A stretch of 64,000 nucleotides of DNA from Archegozetes longisetosus (Eukaryota; Arthropoda; Arachnida; Sarcoptiformes; Trhypochthoniidae), in the NCBI GenBank assembly GCA_018873245.2, contig JAEMBT020000001.1, positions 8,334,220-8,398,219 on the forward strand, written 5' to 3'. The translations under genes were made by a program, and so were the position numbers. The notes under the pieces are model-generated. The model searched no databases. It was given only the letters and a program-made list of their open reading frames with translations, and was not told where the DNA came from. Of this stretch, positions 36,670 to 48,093 are shown piece after piece; the stretch's first letter is position 1, and each line of letters begins with the position of its first letter.

Positions 36670-37765
36670 ACAATAAAATAATAAAATTATCCTATCTCAG
36701 TGTGTCAATGTCAGAATAGCGACATTGTTAAATCTTTTTATTGAGCTTCTCGCAGTTTGATTTTATGCCTGCTCAATCTTATGACTCGACTGCCACTCTT
36801 CAGTCTAAAGATAACTAGTATCTGTTTTCTCTTTAACTTTTCGCGCCGAAGTCAGAGTTAACATCCTTCAACATTCGACCTAAATCTATTGAACTTTACC
36901 CTTCTTAGTTCTGAAATGTGAGTCTTTTCATTCATTCTCTCAAAATTTCCCCGTCCTTCGATGTCTTCACTCTTGGCTGCAATTAGAGTACTAAAAAGCT
37001 ATTGACCGAACCGTTTTGATAGGTTTTGATATTTTGATTGAATTTTTGTCTTATTAGACTTGTTTAGCCTTTGTTTAATTGTTCTAATTTGTTGACAATA
37101 AATGAACGGTGTCTTCAATGTTACAGAGCACTAAACGGCTCTATATTGCTATATAGTGTTATAGAGTTAGAGTTAGAGTTAGAGTTAGTATTAGATATTA
37201 TATGTATTAGATATGTGTTTGCATTGTAAGTCTGTATGTATGTAAGTTTATACTAAAGTTTGTATGTAGTATAGGCCCCAAGTGAGGGGGTCACGCTTCA
37301 TAAACTTAATGTTTGTTTTGTTTTATTTTAAATTTTAAAAGAGAAAAAGTATAGAGAGGTGGAAGAAAAATTTAGTTATATTTTAGATACGAGTTAGTTA
37401 TGTTTTAGGTATGAGAGAGTTTGGACGTGAGAGAACAAGTGTGCAAACTATAGATGTATTGAGTTATTATTTGTTTATTGGTTTTTATTTGGAAATTTCT
37501 GATATTTTGTATTTTATCTATTTGTCGAAACTTATGTCATATCAATAAATATAATATTTTATGTGTATTGGTGTTTGTAACTGCGTTTTTTAATAACTGT
37601 TATTGTTTACAATACAGTTATAGAAGTCCAGTCCTATAACAACAGTAAGTCCAATAGCTGTAACATCAAAATCGATACGAACTGAATTAGCGCTAATTTA
37701 TCTACCAATGAAAAGAGTTGACTCATTATCTTATTTAGTTTGAAGAATTGTGGGTCAGTCAAAGT
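36670..37765. other. Non-coding stretch with a hexamer repeat
   Basis: Upstream of the RCC1-kinase gene. No promoter motif could be defended. It contains the GAGTTA repeat listed separately. Confidence 0.4.
37164..37188. repeat. (GAGTTA)4 microsatellite
   Basis: Four tandem hexamers plus one base. This is not the TTAGG arthropod telomere unit. Confidence 0.9.
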
Positions 37766-38749
37766 GTACAATCGTTGACAAAACTGAGTACTTAGGTTTT
37801 TGATTATTCTCAACACCTAAGCATCAATGAATTTCGATGACATTTTTTTGATAAGTGCCTATAGTTCCCACCAACCTTCCGTGAAATCCATATCATCCTA
37901 CTTTATTAGTCCTGTCCATAAATTACGTTAATTCACATGGTAGTAGCTAATGGAAATTTTGAATTCCGATGGCTGCAATCAAAACTACTCAAAAATGATT
38001 GAGTATGCGTATTTTTTTTTGTCGAAAATCTCTCGACTTTAGAGTTATAGTGCATCAAACTCGAAAATCACAAATTTTCAGTTAAGAAAAGCAGCTTTAC
38101 GATTAAGAGTCTAAACAACTAGATGTTAGTGTCAAATGAAAGCTCTTGGAACCTCCTTTCTATATACCTTATCATATATTGCTTTGTATGATGAATAATT
38201 GCTTTAAGAGTAGAAAAACAAAATTCAATCTTTTAACATTGAAAAAACTATTATTAAAACAAAGCTACTCTTTACACTCAATTGGAAACACTAAGAAGGG
38301 CTTCTTCAGTTAACATGAAGACTAATAAAGAGTAACGTTTCCAAATGATATACAGTGTATAGAAAAAAAATTTCAAGAGCTTTAATTTGATTCTAATATC
38401 CAGTTATTTAGACTCTTAATCATAAAGCTATATTCAACTGAAAATTTTTTCGAGTTTGATGCACTATAGCTCTAAAATCGAGAAAGTTTCGACAAACCAA
38501 AAATATGCGTATACATTCACATTTTGAGTAGTTTTATTCCAGCCATCAGAATTCAAAAATTCCAATTGGCTACTTCTGTGTGAATTAACGTTATTTATAG
38601 ACGGACCTAATGGAGTGGGGTTATATGGTTTTCACAGAAGGTTGGCAGGGACTATAGGTACTTACCAAAAATGATCATCGAAATTCGTTGATGTTTAGGT
38701 GTCGAGAATTATAAAAAATCTATGTACTCAGTTTTGAAAACGACTGCAC
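37766..38749. mobile_element. Long foldback element (about 985 bp)
   Basis: Two arms of about 400 bp are inverted copies: 37766-38170 and about 38345-38749. They share, for example, CAAAACTGAGTAC near the outer ends, the ACCTTCCGTGAAA / TTTTCACAGAAGGT block, and the gagtagtttt / aaaactactc block. The loop is about 170 bp. No transposase. Arm identity is roughly 80% by eye, so it is old. Transcribed, it would form a long hairpin RNA. Confidence 0.85.
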
Positions 38750-39547
38750 CTCAAAAGAAATCACTTTATAACCTTTTACTCGTTCTACTACTGGCTTAAA
38801 GTTTATAAATTTCGGGAAAGTTTGGTTTTTCAAAGTTTTTATTAAAGTTTCTCTCAACTTAAATACTGTTAAACTTGAGAAAAGTTGCAAAGACTATAAA
38901 ATATTTCAATATTTATTTACTTTATTGCCAATAGCTGAAGTAATTATGTTATATAAAGCGAGTACTATATACTACGAAGAATTGAACGCATTACCGATGC
39001 CTTTCTTTTCAATAATATGTTCGAAAATTTCATCGATCACTTCACTTGTTAAATACATGATTCTCACACTAACTGCATACATGCGAACTGCTGAGTAAGT
39101 GACTCTCTGCAGACATTGCCGAGTTAGACAGAAGTCGGCAAATATGACATCATTTGCGAGTTAATTACAAACCAATTTTGTTGCAATTGCAAGTAATCCC
39201 TCTAAATACTAGTTGTAATCATTTTTAGTCATTTTTTAATGTATTCTATTATTACTCGTTATTAAGGCTTCAAGATTGTGAATTTTTTTCAATCGAAATA
39301 AGAGATAATTGTAATTATTTTAAAATTGTTTGAAAGTTACATTAGTTCTGAAAAAAAGTTATCAAAACTTTGAAAAGTTAATAAAAATTTAAAGATATGA
39401 AATAAATGAAAATATTTATTTTGATCAAAAGTTATCTATAAATGAGTAATATGAAAAATATTGAAAACTGACGCAAAATATTCGCGATTAATATGAGTTT
39501 GGCTCGATTTGGGTATAACTCGAACCTCAAGTAGAATTGCAAAAATG

Positions 39548-40108
39548 GGTGAATCCGGGCTAATAGGTCTTATGGGGTTCCTAACCTCAAGGTATAAGTG
39601 TGATACATCATTAGATCCAGTTGGTCGAGCTGAAAATTTTGATACCATGCTTGATCAATTATCACATGTAGTTCTCGAGATATCTATTTTTATCTGGTTT
39701 AGTGCCTTGTAATTGATAAACCTGGCTTTACTAAGTCTCAACACAAACAAGCCTGATATAAACTAAGGAAGAATAGGTTCGGCCGCGAAATCAGGTTTGA
39801 TTTGGGTTACAACTTAGTAAAGCTAGGTTTATCTATTACGATGCACTAAACAAGACAAAGATGGACATCTCGAGAACTACATGGGATAATTGATCAAGTG
39901 GGTTATCAAAATGCTTAGTCCAATATCCTAAGTCTATAGATATATCACTTGGTGGGATCAGCCACTCTCGTTGGAAGTTGGCCAGAAGTAGTCAGGTTCG
40001 GGTCAGAAGTGGTCAAGCATGGTAGTAAAATGTTCAGTTCGAATAACTGAATATAATGGTGTATCAAATCGGCGGTAGGGGGTTGGAAACCGAATAGCCC
40101 AAATTGAT
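39548..40108. mobile_element. Foldback element, GGGTGAATCCGGGC family, copy 1
   Basis: The left arm starts GGGTGAATCCGGGCTAATAG and the right arm (read inward) GAATCAATTTGGGCTATTCG. Internal matches include TGATACATCATTAGATCCAG with its inverted counterpart near 40060. A nested inner inverted repeat (gataaacctggctttactaag / cttagtaaagctaggtttatc) spans 39716-39835. The same family occurs at 56987-57304. The overlapping ORFs on both strands are by-products of the symmetry. Confidence 0.75.
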
Positions 40109-40304
40109 TCCAAAAAAATAGATTATTACATACTATGTAACAGAGCTTATTATCCAAACGATCAACACTTTCAGCAACACACCTGATAATTAAATTTAAT
40201 AATTTAATAATAGTACTTTGCCACTTCCAGGGTATGCTTCATAAATATCTCGATCTTAGCGTAAGATTAACTTAATTCATCTTAATCTTAATTTTAAGAT
40301 TTTT

Positions 40305-40510
40305 CGGTAATGGGTGCCTTTTGGAGGCACCTACTTTTGATATATTCTTATAGAACTCGTCAAGCGGGTTCAGAATATGTATATGATCCAAGGTCAAAAA
40401 GATCATCTTCAAGGTCATTTCGAGGTCAAATCTCCAAAGGTAACATTAACCGGTAGATGGTGCCTTTTAAAGGCACATACTTTTAATGATCGATCCTAAT
40501 AGTACTCGAT
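40305..40510. repeat. Tandem duplication of a hairpin-containing unit (period about 147 bp)
   Basis: GGTGCCTTTTGGAGGCAC followed by ctacttttgat, and again GGTGCCTTTTAAAGGCAC followed by atacttttaatgat, each ending in ...agNactcg. Each unit has a stem of GTGCC and GGCAC. Between them lie repeated aaggtca motifs (40391-40432). Confidence 0.6.
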
Positions 40511-40585
40511 GTGAGAAGTCTAACTATATATCACATGCCATGCTTTATCCATAAATTACGTGAAAATTTTGGTTTTTTATATATC

Positions 40586-40643
40586 CAGGCACCCACCCGA
40601 CCACCTCAGGCACCCACCTGACCACCACAGACACCCATACTCC
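40586..40643. repeat. 21-bp minisatellite, 2.7 units
   Basis: CAGGCACCCACCCGACCACCT, then CAGGCACCCACCTGACCACC(A), then a partial CAGACACCCAT. It is strikingly C-rich in AT-rich surroundings. Confidence 0.85.
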
Positions 40644-41231
40644 ATTCATCCTTTCTCAAAGTACATATTGGCGACTTGTTTAACCTAACCACCACGAACC
40701 CGATTTAACCTAAGCTAATTTTTCAAATGTGAAAATAAAAGTGAAATAACCAGAGTGCATGCTAATTTTGTCTCAAAATCGAAAATGATAAGAACTAATC
40801 AGTTTTGAAGTAAAGTATTAAAGCTTGCAATATGAAACGAGTTTTGAAAGTTATACTCGAGTTGGGCTTCACTGGTCGAACTGTCTACATAACATAGTAA
40901 TACCCCACAGTTATGACGAAGGGTTAAATCGAGGCACTTAGTTTTAGTTTTGAAACTTTGTTCAAAGTATTTACTTTTTTTCATAAATAAAAATACTATT
41001 CAACTTAAGATCAAATATTGTGTATTTGTAAAATGTGTGTGAGCTAGGTGTCGATCAAATAGTTGAATCTTCAATAGAGAAAGCTGCACTTAAAACCGAC
41101 CGAATTAGTTTGTGAAGCGACACTATTCAATTGTGAAAATAAATTCATTGAATATCTCTAATATTGTTAATGATTTAACAAAATATGTAAAAATTATTAT
41201 AAATATAGTGGATTAAATAAGTCGGAAGTCA

Positions 41232-42841
41232 ATTTCGCAAGTCTATTTGAGATAATTGAAAATTACATTCAGTCAATTGATAACGATTTTGAAGACAGAG
41301 TCGACTTTGAGTCCAAAGATTCAGATATGGAAATTGATGACGATATTTCAGACTGTGAAAATAAACTGAACAAAAAAGGGTAAGCCTGGTTTATACTGCC
41401 GGTAATTATTCTAAAAATAAGTTGATAAATTAACTTTTTAATTTATACTGTAATTAAAGAGTAAAAATTAAGACAATACAATAGAATTAAAATTCTCCAA
41501 AAATAAACCTTAGATTCATAGTATAATGACTCTAGAAGAAATGAAAAGAGTTGTCAACTACAATATGTTTACAAATCATGGTTTATCTTCAATTCAAATA
41601 ATGCGTGTAAAGTTGAAAAGTAAGAATTGTAGTAGAAATTGCAGAAAACATGTTACAAATAATGGGAATAGAATTCATCATTTAAAACATATTGATGATT
41701 GTTTAATTGATAAATTTCGCAAAGCAAGAGATAATTATACGACGGTAAATACAATTGATATCGAGAGATGGGCTATTGAATGTTCCAAAGAGTATTGTTG
41801 GAGTAGCAATTTCGAATTTAGGGCAACTGATGGATGGGTTTATTCATTTAGAAAACGTCATCGAATTTTTTCTCGCAAATATATTAAAATAGCTTGTTAT
41901 AGAAAAGCACAAATTTTGAAAAAATTCAAGAATCAATCAATGATTTCAGAGACTTGTATGAAGAAAGAAAATCAGACTATCTCGATAGGTGTAGGTCAAT
42001 AAAGGTAAAAAATATTTGATTAACATATCGGAAGTAACATATATAATAAGAGATAATAAAAGAATATATATCGACTTTAACTCAAAATTTTGCTAAATAT
42101 TTATTTCATAGTGTTTTATCACACTTTTCCTATCTTTAATAAGCGAAGTTTGCAATGACGATCAAACAGGCTGCAACTATGAGCTCCATTTTATTCGAAC
42201 CCTTAATGATAAAGGAGTAAAGCGTACTATTTTAACTGTTAAAGCACTTTACAATTGGACTTTCAGTTATGCAGTCATGCCAGTATTCTTCAAAGATTGT
42301 CGAATTTTCCAAAAATATTGATTTTTTTCAAGAAATTAATGAGAAATTCGGATCTTTAGTTGAAACTAGATTAATAAACAGAGATAACATCATAATTACG
42401 TGTAGTATATCCAGAAAGTTATCAAAATCTCATGTAAAATGGTGGTATGTTTCGATTTGATTTAATGCCAATTCGATCACATACATAATTTCTGGTATGG
42501 GAATGTTTTTCTTCCGGAAATACTGGAGAAGTGTCCTTTATTGTCGGATTCGTTTGACGGTCAAAATGATGATAATATGTATAACGAAGTTAATGTTAGG
42601 TAAAATTTTTGCAAAATATTAGAAAGATTAATTATTCTTGCATAAAACAACACTATATTTGCAGCCATTAGATTTCGGATTCTTTCGATACTATAAATTA
42701 GTTGCTAAACGATTATTTAATTTTGTTTTGTTAGAAGGAGTTGGTGTTATTTCGAAAAATAAAAATATTATTACAATGCGATCAGTAATTTTCAATCAAT
42801 ACACTTCAGAAAAGTTCAGAAACTTATGGGAAAAAGCTTGA
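41232..42841 (+). mobile_element. Decayed Tc5-like (CENP-B-type HTH) transposon
   Basis: Four transposase pieces lie in order. 41232-41381 has an acidic N-terminal stretch (DSDMEIDDDISDCENKLNKK) ending at a possible donor GTAAGC. 41526-42002 holds the DNA-binding part: MTLEEMKRVVNYNMFTNHGL, then NYTTVNTIDIERWAIECSKE and DGWVYSFRKRHRIFSRKYIK, the Tc5/CENP-B HTH pattern. 42154-42321 has the first catalytic aspartate block (NDDQTGCNYELHFIRTL). 42269-42460 has NRDNIIITCSISRKLSKSHV, and 42638-42841 has TLYLQPLDFGFFRYYK. Stops and frameshifts separate the pieces, so it is dead. Terminal repeats were not found. Confidence 0.82.
41526..42002 (+). CDS. Tc5-like transposase, N-terminal DNA-binding ORF (158 aa)
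   Basis: The longest intact frame of the element. It opens with ATG and contains a CENP-B/Tc5-type helix-turn-helix around residues 70-125 (TTVNTIDIERWAIECSKEYC, RATDGWVYSFRKRHRIFSRK). It ends before the DDE domain. In related arthropod Tc5 proteins this segment continues directly into the catalytic domain, so the stop at 42000-42002 probably reflects decay. Confidence 0.7.
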   Translation: MTLEEMKRVVNYNMFTNHGLSSIQIMRVKLKSKNCSRNCRKHVTNNGNRIHHLKHIDDCLIDKFRKARDNYTTVNTIDIERWAIECSKEYCWSSNFEFRATDGWVYSFRKRHRIFSRKYIKIACYRKAQILKKFKNQSMISETCMKKENQTISIGVGQ

Positions 42842-43124
42842 AGTTGTTTAGAAAAACCCTATAGAAATAATTATCAAAATATTTATTTAATAATTTTCTC
42901 TTCGGATGGAATTTGTAAGTTGATAACTGATTCTTCAGTATTTTTCGTTTCAGTTTTTGTGATAATAATCTTTGTTTCAATCACTTTTTCTGTAGTTATC
43001 TTTATCACAATTAAAAATTTTCACATATCACAAATAAGTCCTAAAAATTATTTTAGAAATAGAATCATAAATTAAGGCTATTCTAAAAAAGAACTTGACT
43101 TATACAGTTTCAAATATAACAATA

Positions 43125-43195
43125 AACTTGACAGAGAATCAAACCCCAGATCAATAAGTTTGATATCAAACACTCTGCTCGGCACCACGAAGATG
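43125..43195 (-). ncRNA. tRNA-like sequence, possible SINE head
   Basis: Read on the minus strand, GTGCCGAGCAGAGTG resembles a Ser/Leu-type A box, and GGGGTTTGATTCTC, about 40 nt on, resembles a B box. No clean cloverleaf or target duplication was established. Confidence 0.3.
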
Positions 43196-43543
43196 CTTTG
43201 AATAGCCTTCTACTCAAATAATAAGCGTTAAAACTTTAAAAATATTTAACTACAAAAAATATATGTTACATAACGCGTTGGTGGCTAATTTTTTATGTGT
43301 TTTTAGTGTGCCTAAGATTGGTTTTATAAAAAATTTTCAAATTATGACTCAATTCTAGTAATTTTAGTATCAGATTCAGAAATCACTGGTATTTTTAAAT
43401 CAATCAGGTAACTCATTATTAAAGCGATGACAAAAAACTTTCCATAAGTCTACCTGATCAAAACGTATTATTTTCAACTATTGAAAACTTTTCCACTCAT
43501 AGAATTTTATCAAATCCTTTCATTAACATAATTCAAAATTTGA

Positions 43544-43780
43544 TTGAAAAGTTCTGAACTTTTATTAGGAATGTATTTATTGGTTAATCTAAATATACTT
43601 AACATAGACTTCAACGAGTTGTCGAGCCGTAAAGTTTATCAGCTCTTCTGCATCTTTAAAGGATTGGTAAATACACAACATTTATCTGTCAACGGTACAC
43701 GTCTTTCATATAAAGGTCTGATTACTTCTAGAGTTCAAACACTAAACTTTAAGCTTGAGGACGTGATGCATGTAAGCTAA
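43544..43780 (+). pseudogene. Leucine-rich (F-box/LRR-like) fragment, copy 2
   Basis: A 78-codon open frame: LLVNLNILNIDFNELSSRKV, then YQLFCIFKGLVNTQHLSVNG, then ITSRVQTLNFKLED. The spacing of leucines recalls leucine-rich repeats of F-box-type arthropod proteins. No F-box or flanking exons were found, and the family assignment is tentative. A decayed copy lies at 26645-26800, so this is a dispersed sequence. Confidence 0.3.
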
Positions 43781-46361
43781 CCTTTTTGTCACTTTTGTGT
43801 GCTTTTCACGAATTATAATGATTTGGTTGATAGAAGAGTTCACAATTTCTTTTATTATACAAACGGTTAAACCCTTTATCACATTCAAGAGATTATACAT
43901 TTGTTTCAGAGGTCAAAAAGTGCAGTTTGAGAAGTTTGTCTGAAGAAAGTTGTTTACAAATTATTCAAAAATCTGTAAGATTTCATAAATATCAGATAAC
44001 AATTTTAATTTCTACGAATAAATACTTCTATAAGTGTTCGCTTAGAAATCTCTGAAAAAATGAATAACAGTAAATGCTTTCGGGCATTTTATTGAACTAT
44101 ACAAAGCTTTCTATTCACTTAAGAGTAATTGAAAATGGAATGGTTTTAAGCATTGCTTCCTTTTTTAGAGAACTTCATTGTTTTTGACTGAGGATTATTT
44201 TATGCACAATTAACTCGCGTTCACTGAGAATAAAGTAGAATAAAAACACTAAACTTTTTGTATTAAAACTACTAAAATATATCCGCAAATCTAATAGATT
44301 TTGACAGAATTTGTTGACATGCATATAATCAAGAATTATATGAAAATAAATTTTAAACTACTTATGAGTCTTCAAAAATAGAGCATACACGCAGTAATAC
44401 TTTCAGGTAATACTCTTATTCCTCCACAAGTCTTATTCTTCATGAGGGCCATTACTTCAGACTTAAATTGAAATCTAATCCAAGGCAATATCACGAGAAA
44501 ATCGATCCATAACAAGAATATATCTAAGGTTATTTGTTAAAAGAATAAATTTACATAACATTGCACTTTTATTTCGATAACAATTTGTGGTCAATCGTTT
44601 AGAAGCCATTAGTCTCTCGTTTTCATTTCCCAATATTAAGAAAAAGCTCGTTTGAGTAATTTTAACAGAGATTTTCAAAAACATTTAAATATTAAAACTA
44701 TTTTAGAGGTGAATCAAGTGCTAAAACAGTGCGACAAATAACACAAAAGCTATGAGTTAGATATTTGACATTACATTCTTATTTATAGGTTCTAAATCTT
44801 TTACATTAGAAGCGAATTTTCTTTTCAAACAATGCCGAATTTAGAGAAAGTATGCTCTCAACTTTTCCAGTTAAACAGAAGATTAATACTTTCTATGAGT
44901 CTTATGTTTGTCTAATTTTCAGGTTTCTGGAAAGTTTAATAACAGTAAAATCTTCAGGGCCTTTTACTGAGCTATATATTAGTTTAATAAATATTAAAAA
45001 TTTTCAACAATTTTAGTATGCAACAGAATTATGCAAATAAGAAAAAATTCAACTCTTATATTAACATTGATTAAGTTTTGAAAAATCAGCTCTTTTGATA
45101 TATGACTCATTGAAATGCATTTACAGTTTGTTCAAATCTTATTAGATATATTAATATTTAGGGTCAAATAAAAAATTAATTCTAAGTGTCAAGTATGTAG
45201 AAATTACGAAATTGGCAGTTGTTTGGGCAACACTTAGTGGGTAGTATGAGGATAATAGATCAATCGACCAATAGCGCTAAACAATAGTAAAATATAGTTT
45301 ATTGAATGCAGAAAATACAAATATATTATTTAAAGTCATTATTAACTATAACAAATTGACGTAAGAATTTTTAACAGAACATGAATTTTGCAAAGTTTTC
45401 TCAAGAAATAAGTCACAAATATTTGAAAAATAAACAAAAAATTTTTAAAGTAAATTTTCAAATATTTATAAATACCGGAAATGTAGTTAAATTTGAATTG
45501 ATTTCATAGCTAACATTTCGTAGTAAACATTTCATAGTTAACTTTGAGTTTATGATAGGAATAATTAAACAATTTTGATTTCATTATTTGGAAAAACAAA
45601 CCTCTTACAAACTTATGTGAGAATAAAATTTTATCTCATATAAGACTAATTTGAAAAGCGAAAATGACTATAAATTATGAGTATTCTATGAGTTTAATTT
45701 TCTTCATTGGATTATTGTATCTATTTTGATCGAAATGTCCTGAACAAATAGTTTTGTGACTCAAAAGTTAAAGATTTTCTTTTGAATACAAGTCTAAAAT
45801 TTGTATATTTCCGCAAAAATTGGACCCGCTTTTGACAGCTATGGTGAAAATTGATTAGTTTTTCAATTGTTGTCCTATTAACGAATATATATCGGAATTT
45901 TGATTTGATAAGAAAATAATGACATTTGAGCTCAGAGTTAGAATTTCTTCTATTCTGGCATCTATTAACACTACATATGTGACTCATTTCGAATTTATTT
46001 CATTATATAAATTAAATAAATTTTTTATTCAATATATGTTATTGTTTACTAATTTAATTTATATATGATTTTGTGTTTTGCATTAACTCATTGCGTGTAT
46101 TTTAATTTGCCTTCACACTAGGTTCTCACTCAATATATTTAGATATAAATAATCAGTGTAAAACTTTAGATTAGAGAAACTGAAAAAGTGCTCAGACCAA
46201 ACAGTTAGTGTCATTCAAATATTTTCTGAGATTGAATTTACATTATATGTTATATACTTAATGCTTGATTAATTCTTTTGATTTTTTCTCACTTACACAT
46301 TTGGGATCATGACAATTAAGGTTGACTTCAGATTTTTCAGATTTTTAAAACAACTGTTTTA
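43781..46361. other. Non-coding stretch, no feature supported
   Basis: AT-rich. ORFs at 44475-44684 and 45721-45987 on the minus strand lack recognisable domains. Confidence 0.4.
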
Positions 46362-47088
46362 CAGAGTTTTTTTTATTGATTAACTGATTTGTTCAGAACT
46401 TTAAACTATGGGCAGTCCTTAAGTCTGCGAGTGTTCAAAACTTCAACTGATTTGAGCAAAACATTAACTGTTTTCAGTAAAGTTTAATCTTCAGAGCAAA
46501 AATGTCTTATACGTTAAATTCAATTTTAATTATTTCTGAAAATTTGTTTTTAAGTTGAATACGAAGAATATCAATTAGTTATTTATTCTTTTCTGAGATA
46601 CTTTGGTAGGTAAATTTTCATATCATCGAAATAATTTGCTCAATTTAGATTTTTTCAAAGATAGTGTTAACCAATTCATAGTTAATCTTCATTTTGAGCC
46701 TCACATCTCTTTATAAAGTTCTTTCATTGGCTAAAGAGATTGTCAATCGGGTTAAAAATGGCGAATATGGTGGCAAAAAGATAGCTCTGAAGAAATCACT
46801 TCTAATAATTGCGCAAATTATTTCAATAATATGGAAATCTACCTACCAAAGTATCTCAGAAAAGAAGAAATAACTAAATGATATTCTTTGTATTCAACTT
46901 TAGAACAAATTTTCAGAAATAATTAAAATTAAATTTAACGTATAAAACATTTTTGCTCTTGAGGTTTAACTTTACTGAAAACAGTTAATGTTTTGCTCAA
47001 ATCAGTTAAAGTTCTGAACACTCGCAGACTTAAGGACTATTGATAGTTTAAAGTTTTGAACAAACCAGTTAATTAATAGAAAACTCTG
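46362..47088. mobile_element. Foldback MITE (727 bp) with TA target duplication
   Basis: Arms of about 285 bp: 46362-46646 and 46806-47088 are inverted copies beginning CAGAGTTTT and sharing TTAACTG and TTTGTTCA blocks, CTTAAGTCTGCGAGTGTTC, and TCTGAGATACTTTGGTAGGT. The loop is about 160 bp. TA lies at 46360-46361 and 47089-47090. There is no coding capacity. It sits about 0.8 kb downstream of the channel copy B stop codon. Confidence 0.9.
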
Positions 47089-47090
47089 TA

Positions 47091-47883
47091 AATTGTCTGA
47101 AAATTTTGAACGACGTTTCAAATTTTTGTGAACCCTTAAAACATAAAACGTTGCACGTTTTTTCATGAAAAAAACCGAAAACTTATTTTTAACAGTTCTC
47201 AAACGAAGATCGGAAAAGAAAATGCTTCAAAGTAGTGTTTGGGAGTGAATCTAAGACGACCAATTTATGTGATCATTTAATAAACATCTTATTCTATCGA
47301 ACTTGAGAAGTTTATTCCAGAATTAGTTCAAATTAATATAAATTTTAATAAAAGTGAACGCTCAACAAATGTTCCGTACAAACAATCCCTATTTATGGTT
47401 AAGAGTCTAAAGAAATGATACAAAACTAGTAATCAATTTCTGAGGCAATTCTATAAATATTCTTATAACCTGCTATACAATGAATAACTTAATTATAAAT
47501 AATTAACTATTGATAGTGTGCGTCATTAGCGTTCATATCATTATATAATTATCTTAAGTGCGACAACACTTATGTTTTTTAGCAAACTTTATATCTAATT
47601 ATTTAGAATATACTCAAATTTAATCCAAAAATAGGATAACAAGTTTGAAACTTTTCTTCAAATTCAAATATAGTATATTCGACAACAGATTAAAAAATGA
47701 CTGAAAACAATTTTCAACGTTTTGCAAATTTTTTCTTCAATAATTAAAATCAAAATCCATACAAAAATCAAAACAAAAAATTTTTCAAAGTTTGAAAACT
47801 GACATCAAATGTGCTGAACAGAGGACTAAAAATTTTTATTGTGATAAGTATTATTTTGAGGGTCTTTGATGATTATATTGAAG
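47091..47883. other. 3' flank of channel copy B
   Basis: AT-rich sequence after the stop codon at 47884. It should contain the 3' UTR, but several TTTATT-type stretches on the coding strand prevent choosing one polyadenylation site. Confidence 0.35.
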
Positions 47884-48093
47884 TTATGGTGCGATTATGA
47901 TCAAATAGTAGGGCCAGTAAATAATGTTGAACAACAGGAATAGAGTTGGAAAAATAACACGACTGCATATATCAATCTTTTCAGGTGTTTTCACTCGATT
48001 TACTGTCAATAATGTTTTTGCTTCGAGTTGATTTCTGTCAACGTTATTCCATTGCTTCTTCTCTTCTATGGTCATTGTTTCGGTTCCGTTTTG
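47884..48093 (-). CDS. Channel copy B, M4 exon with stop codon
   Basis: The acceptor is TTTTTGTTTAG at 48094 and the exon starts in phase 0. It encodes the end of the cytoplasmic loop (QNGTETMTIEEKKQWNN...), the pre-M4 segment KIDICSRVIFPTLF and M4 (LLFNIIYWPYYLIII), ending in TAA at 47886-47884. The pattern matches M4 of GluCl and glycine receptors (FPxxFxxFNxxYWxxYL). Confidence 0.93.
   Translation of the reverse strand, partial: QNGTETMTIEEKKQWNNVDRNQLEAKTLLTVNRVKTPEKIDICSRVIFPTLFLLFNIIYWPYYLIIIAP

Noticed and set aside
39436..40157. Several 60-70 codon ORFs on both strands
   Set aside because: They are produced by the inverted repeats of the foldback element. Frames do not match a known protein.
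44475..44684. Minus-strand ORF ending LRYILVMDRFSRDIALD, faintly like a retroviral-type integrase motif
   Set aside because: Only about ten residues resemble it and no other retrotransposon text, LTR or primer site is nearby.
47002..47202. Minus-strand 66-codon ORF
   Set aside because: It overlaps the arm of the foldback MITE and has no family resemblance.
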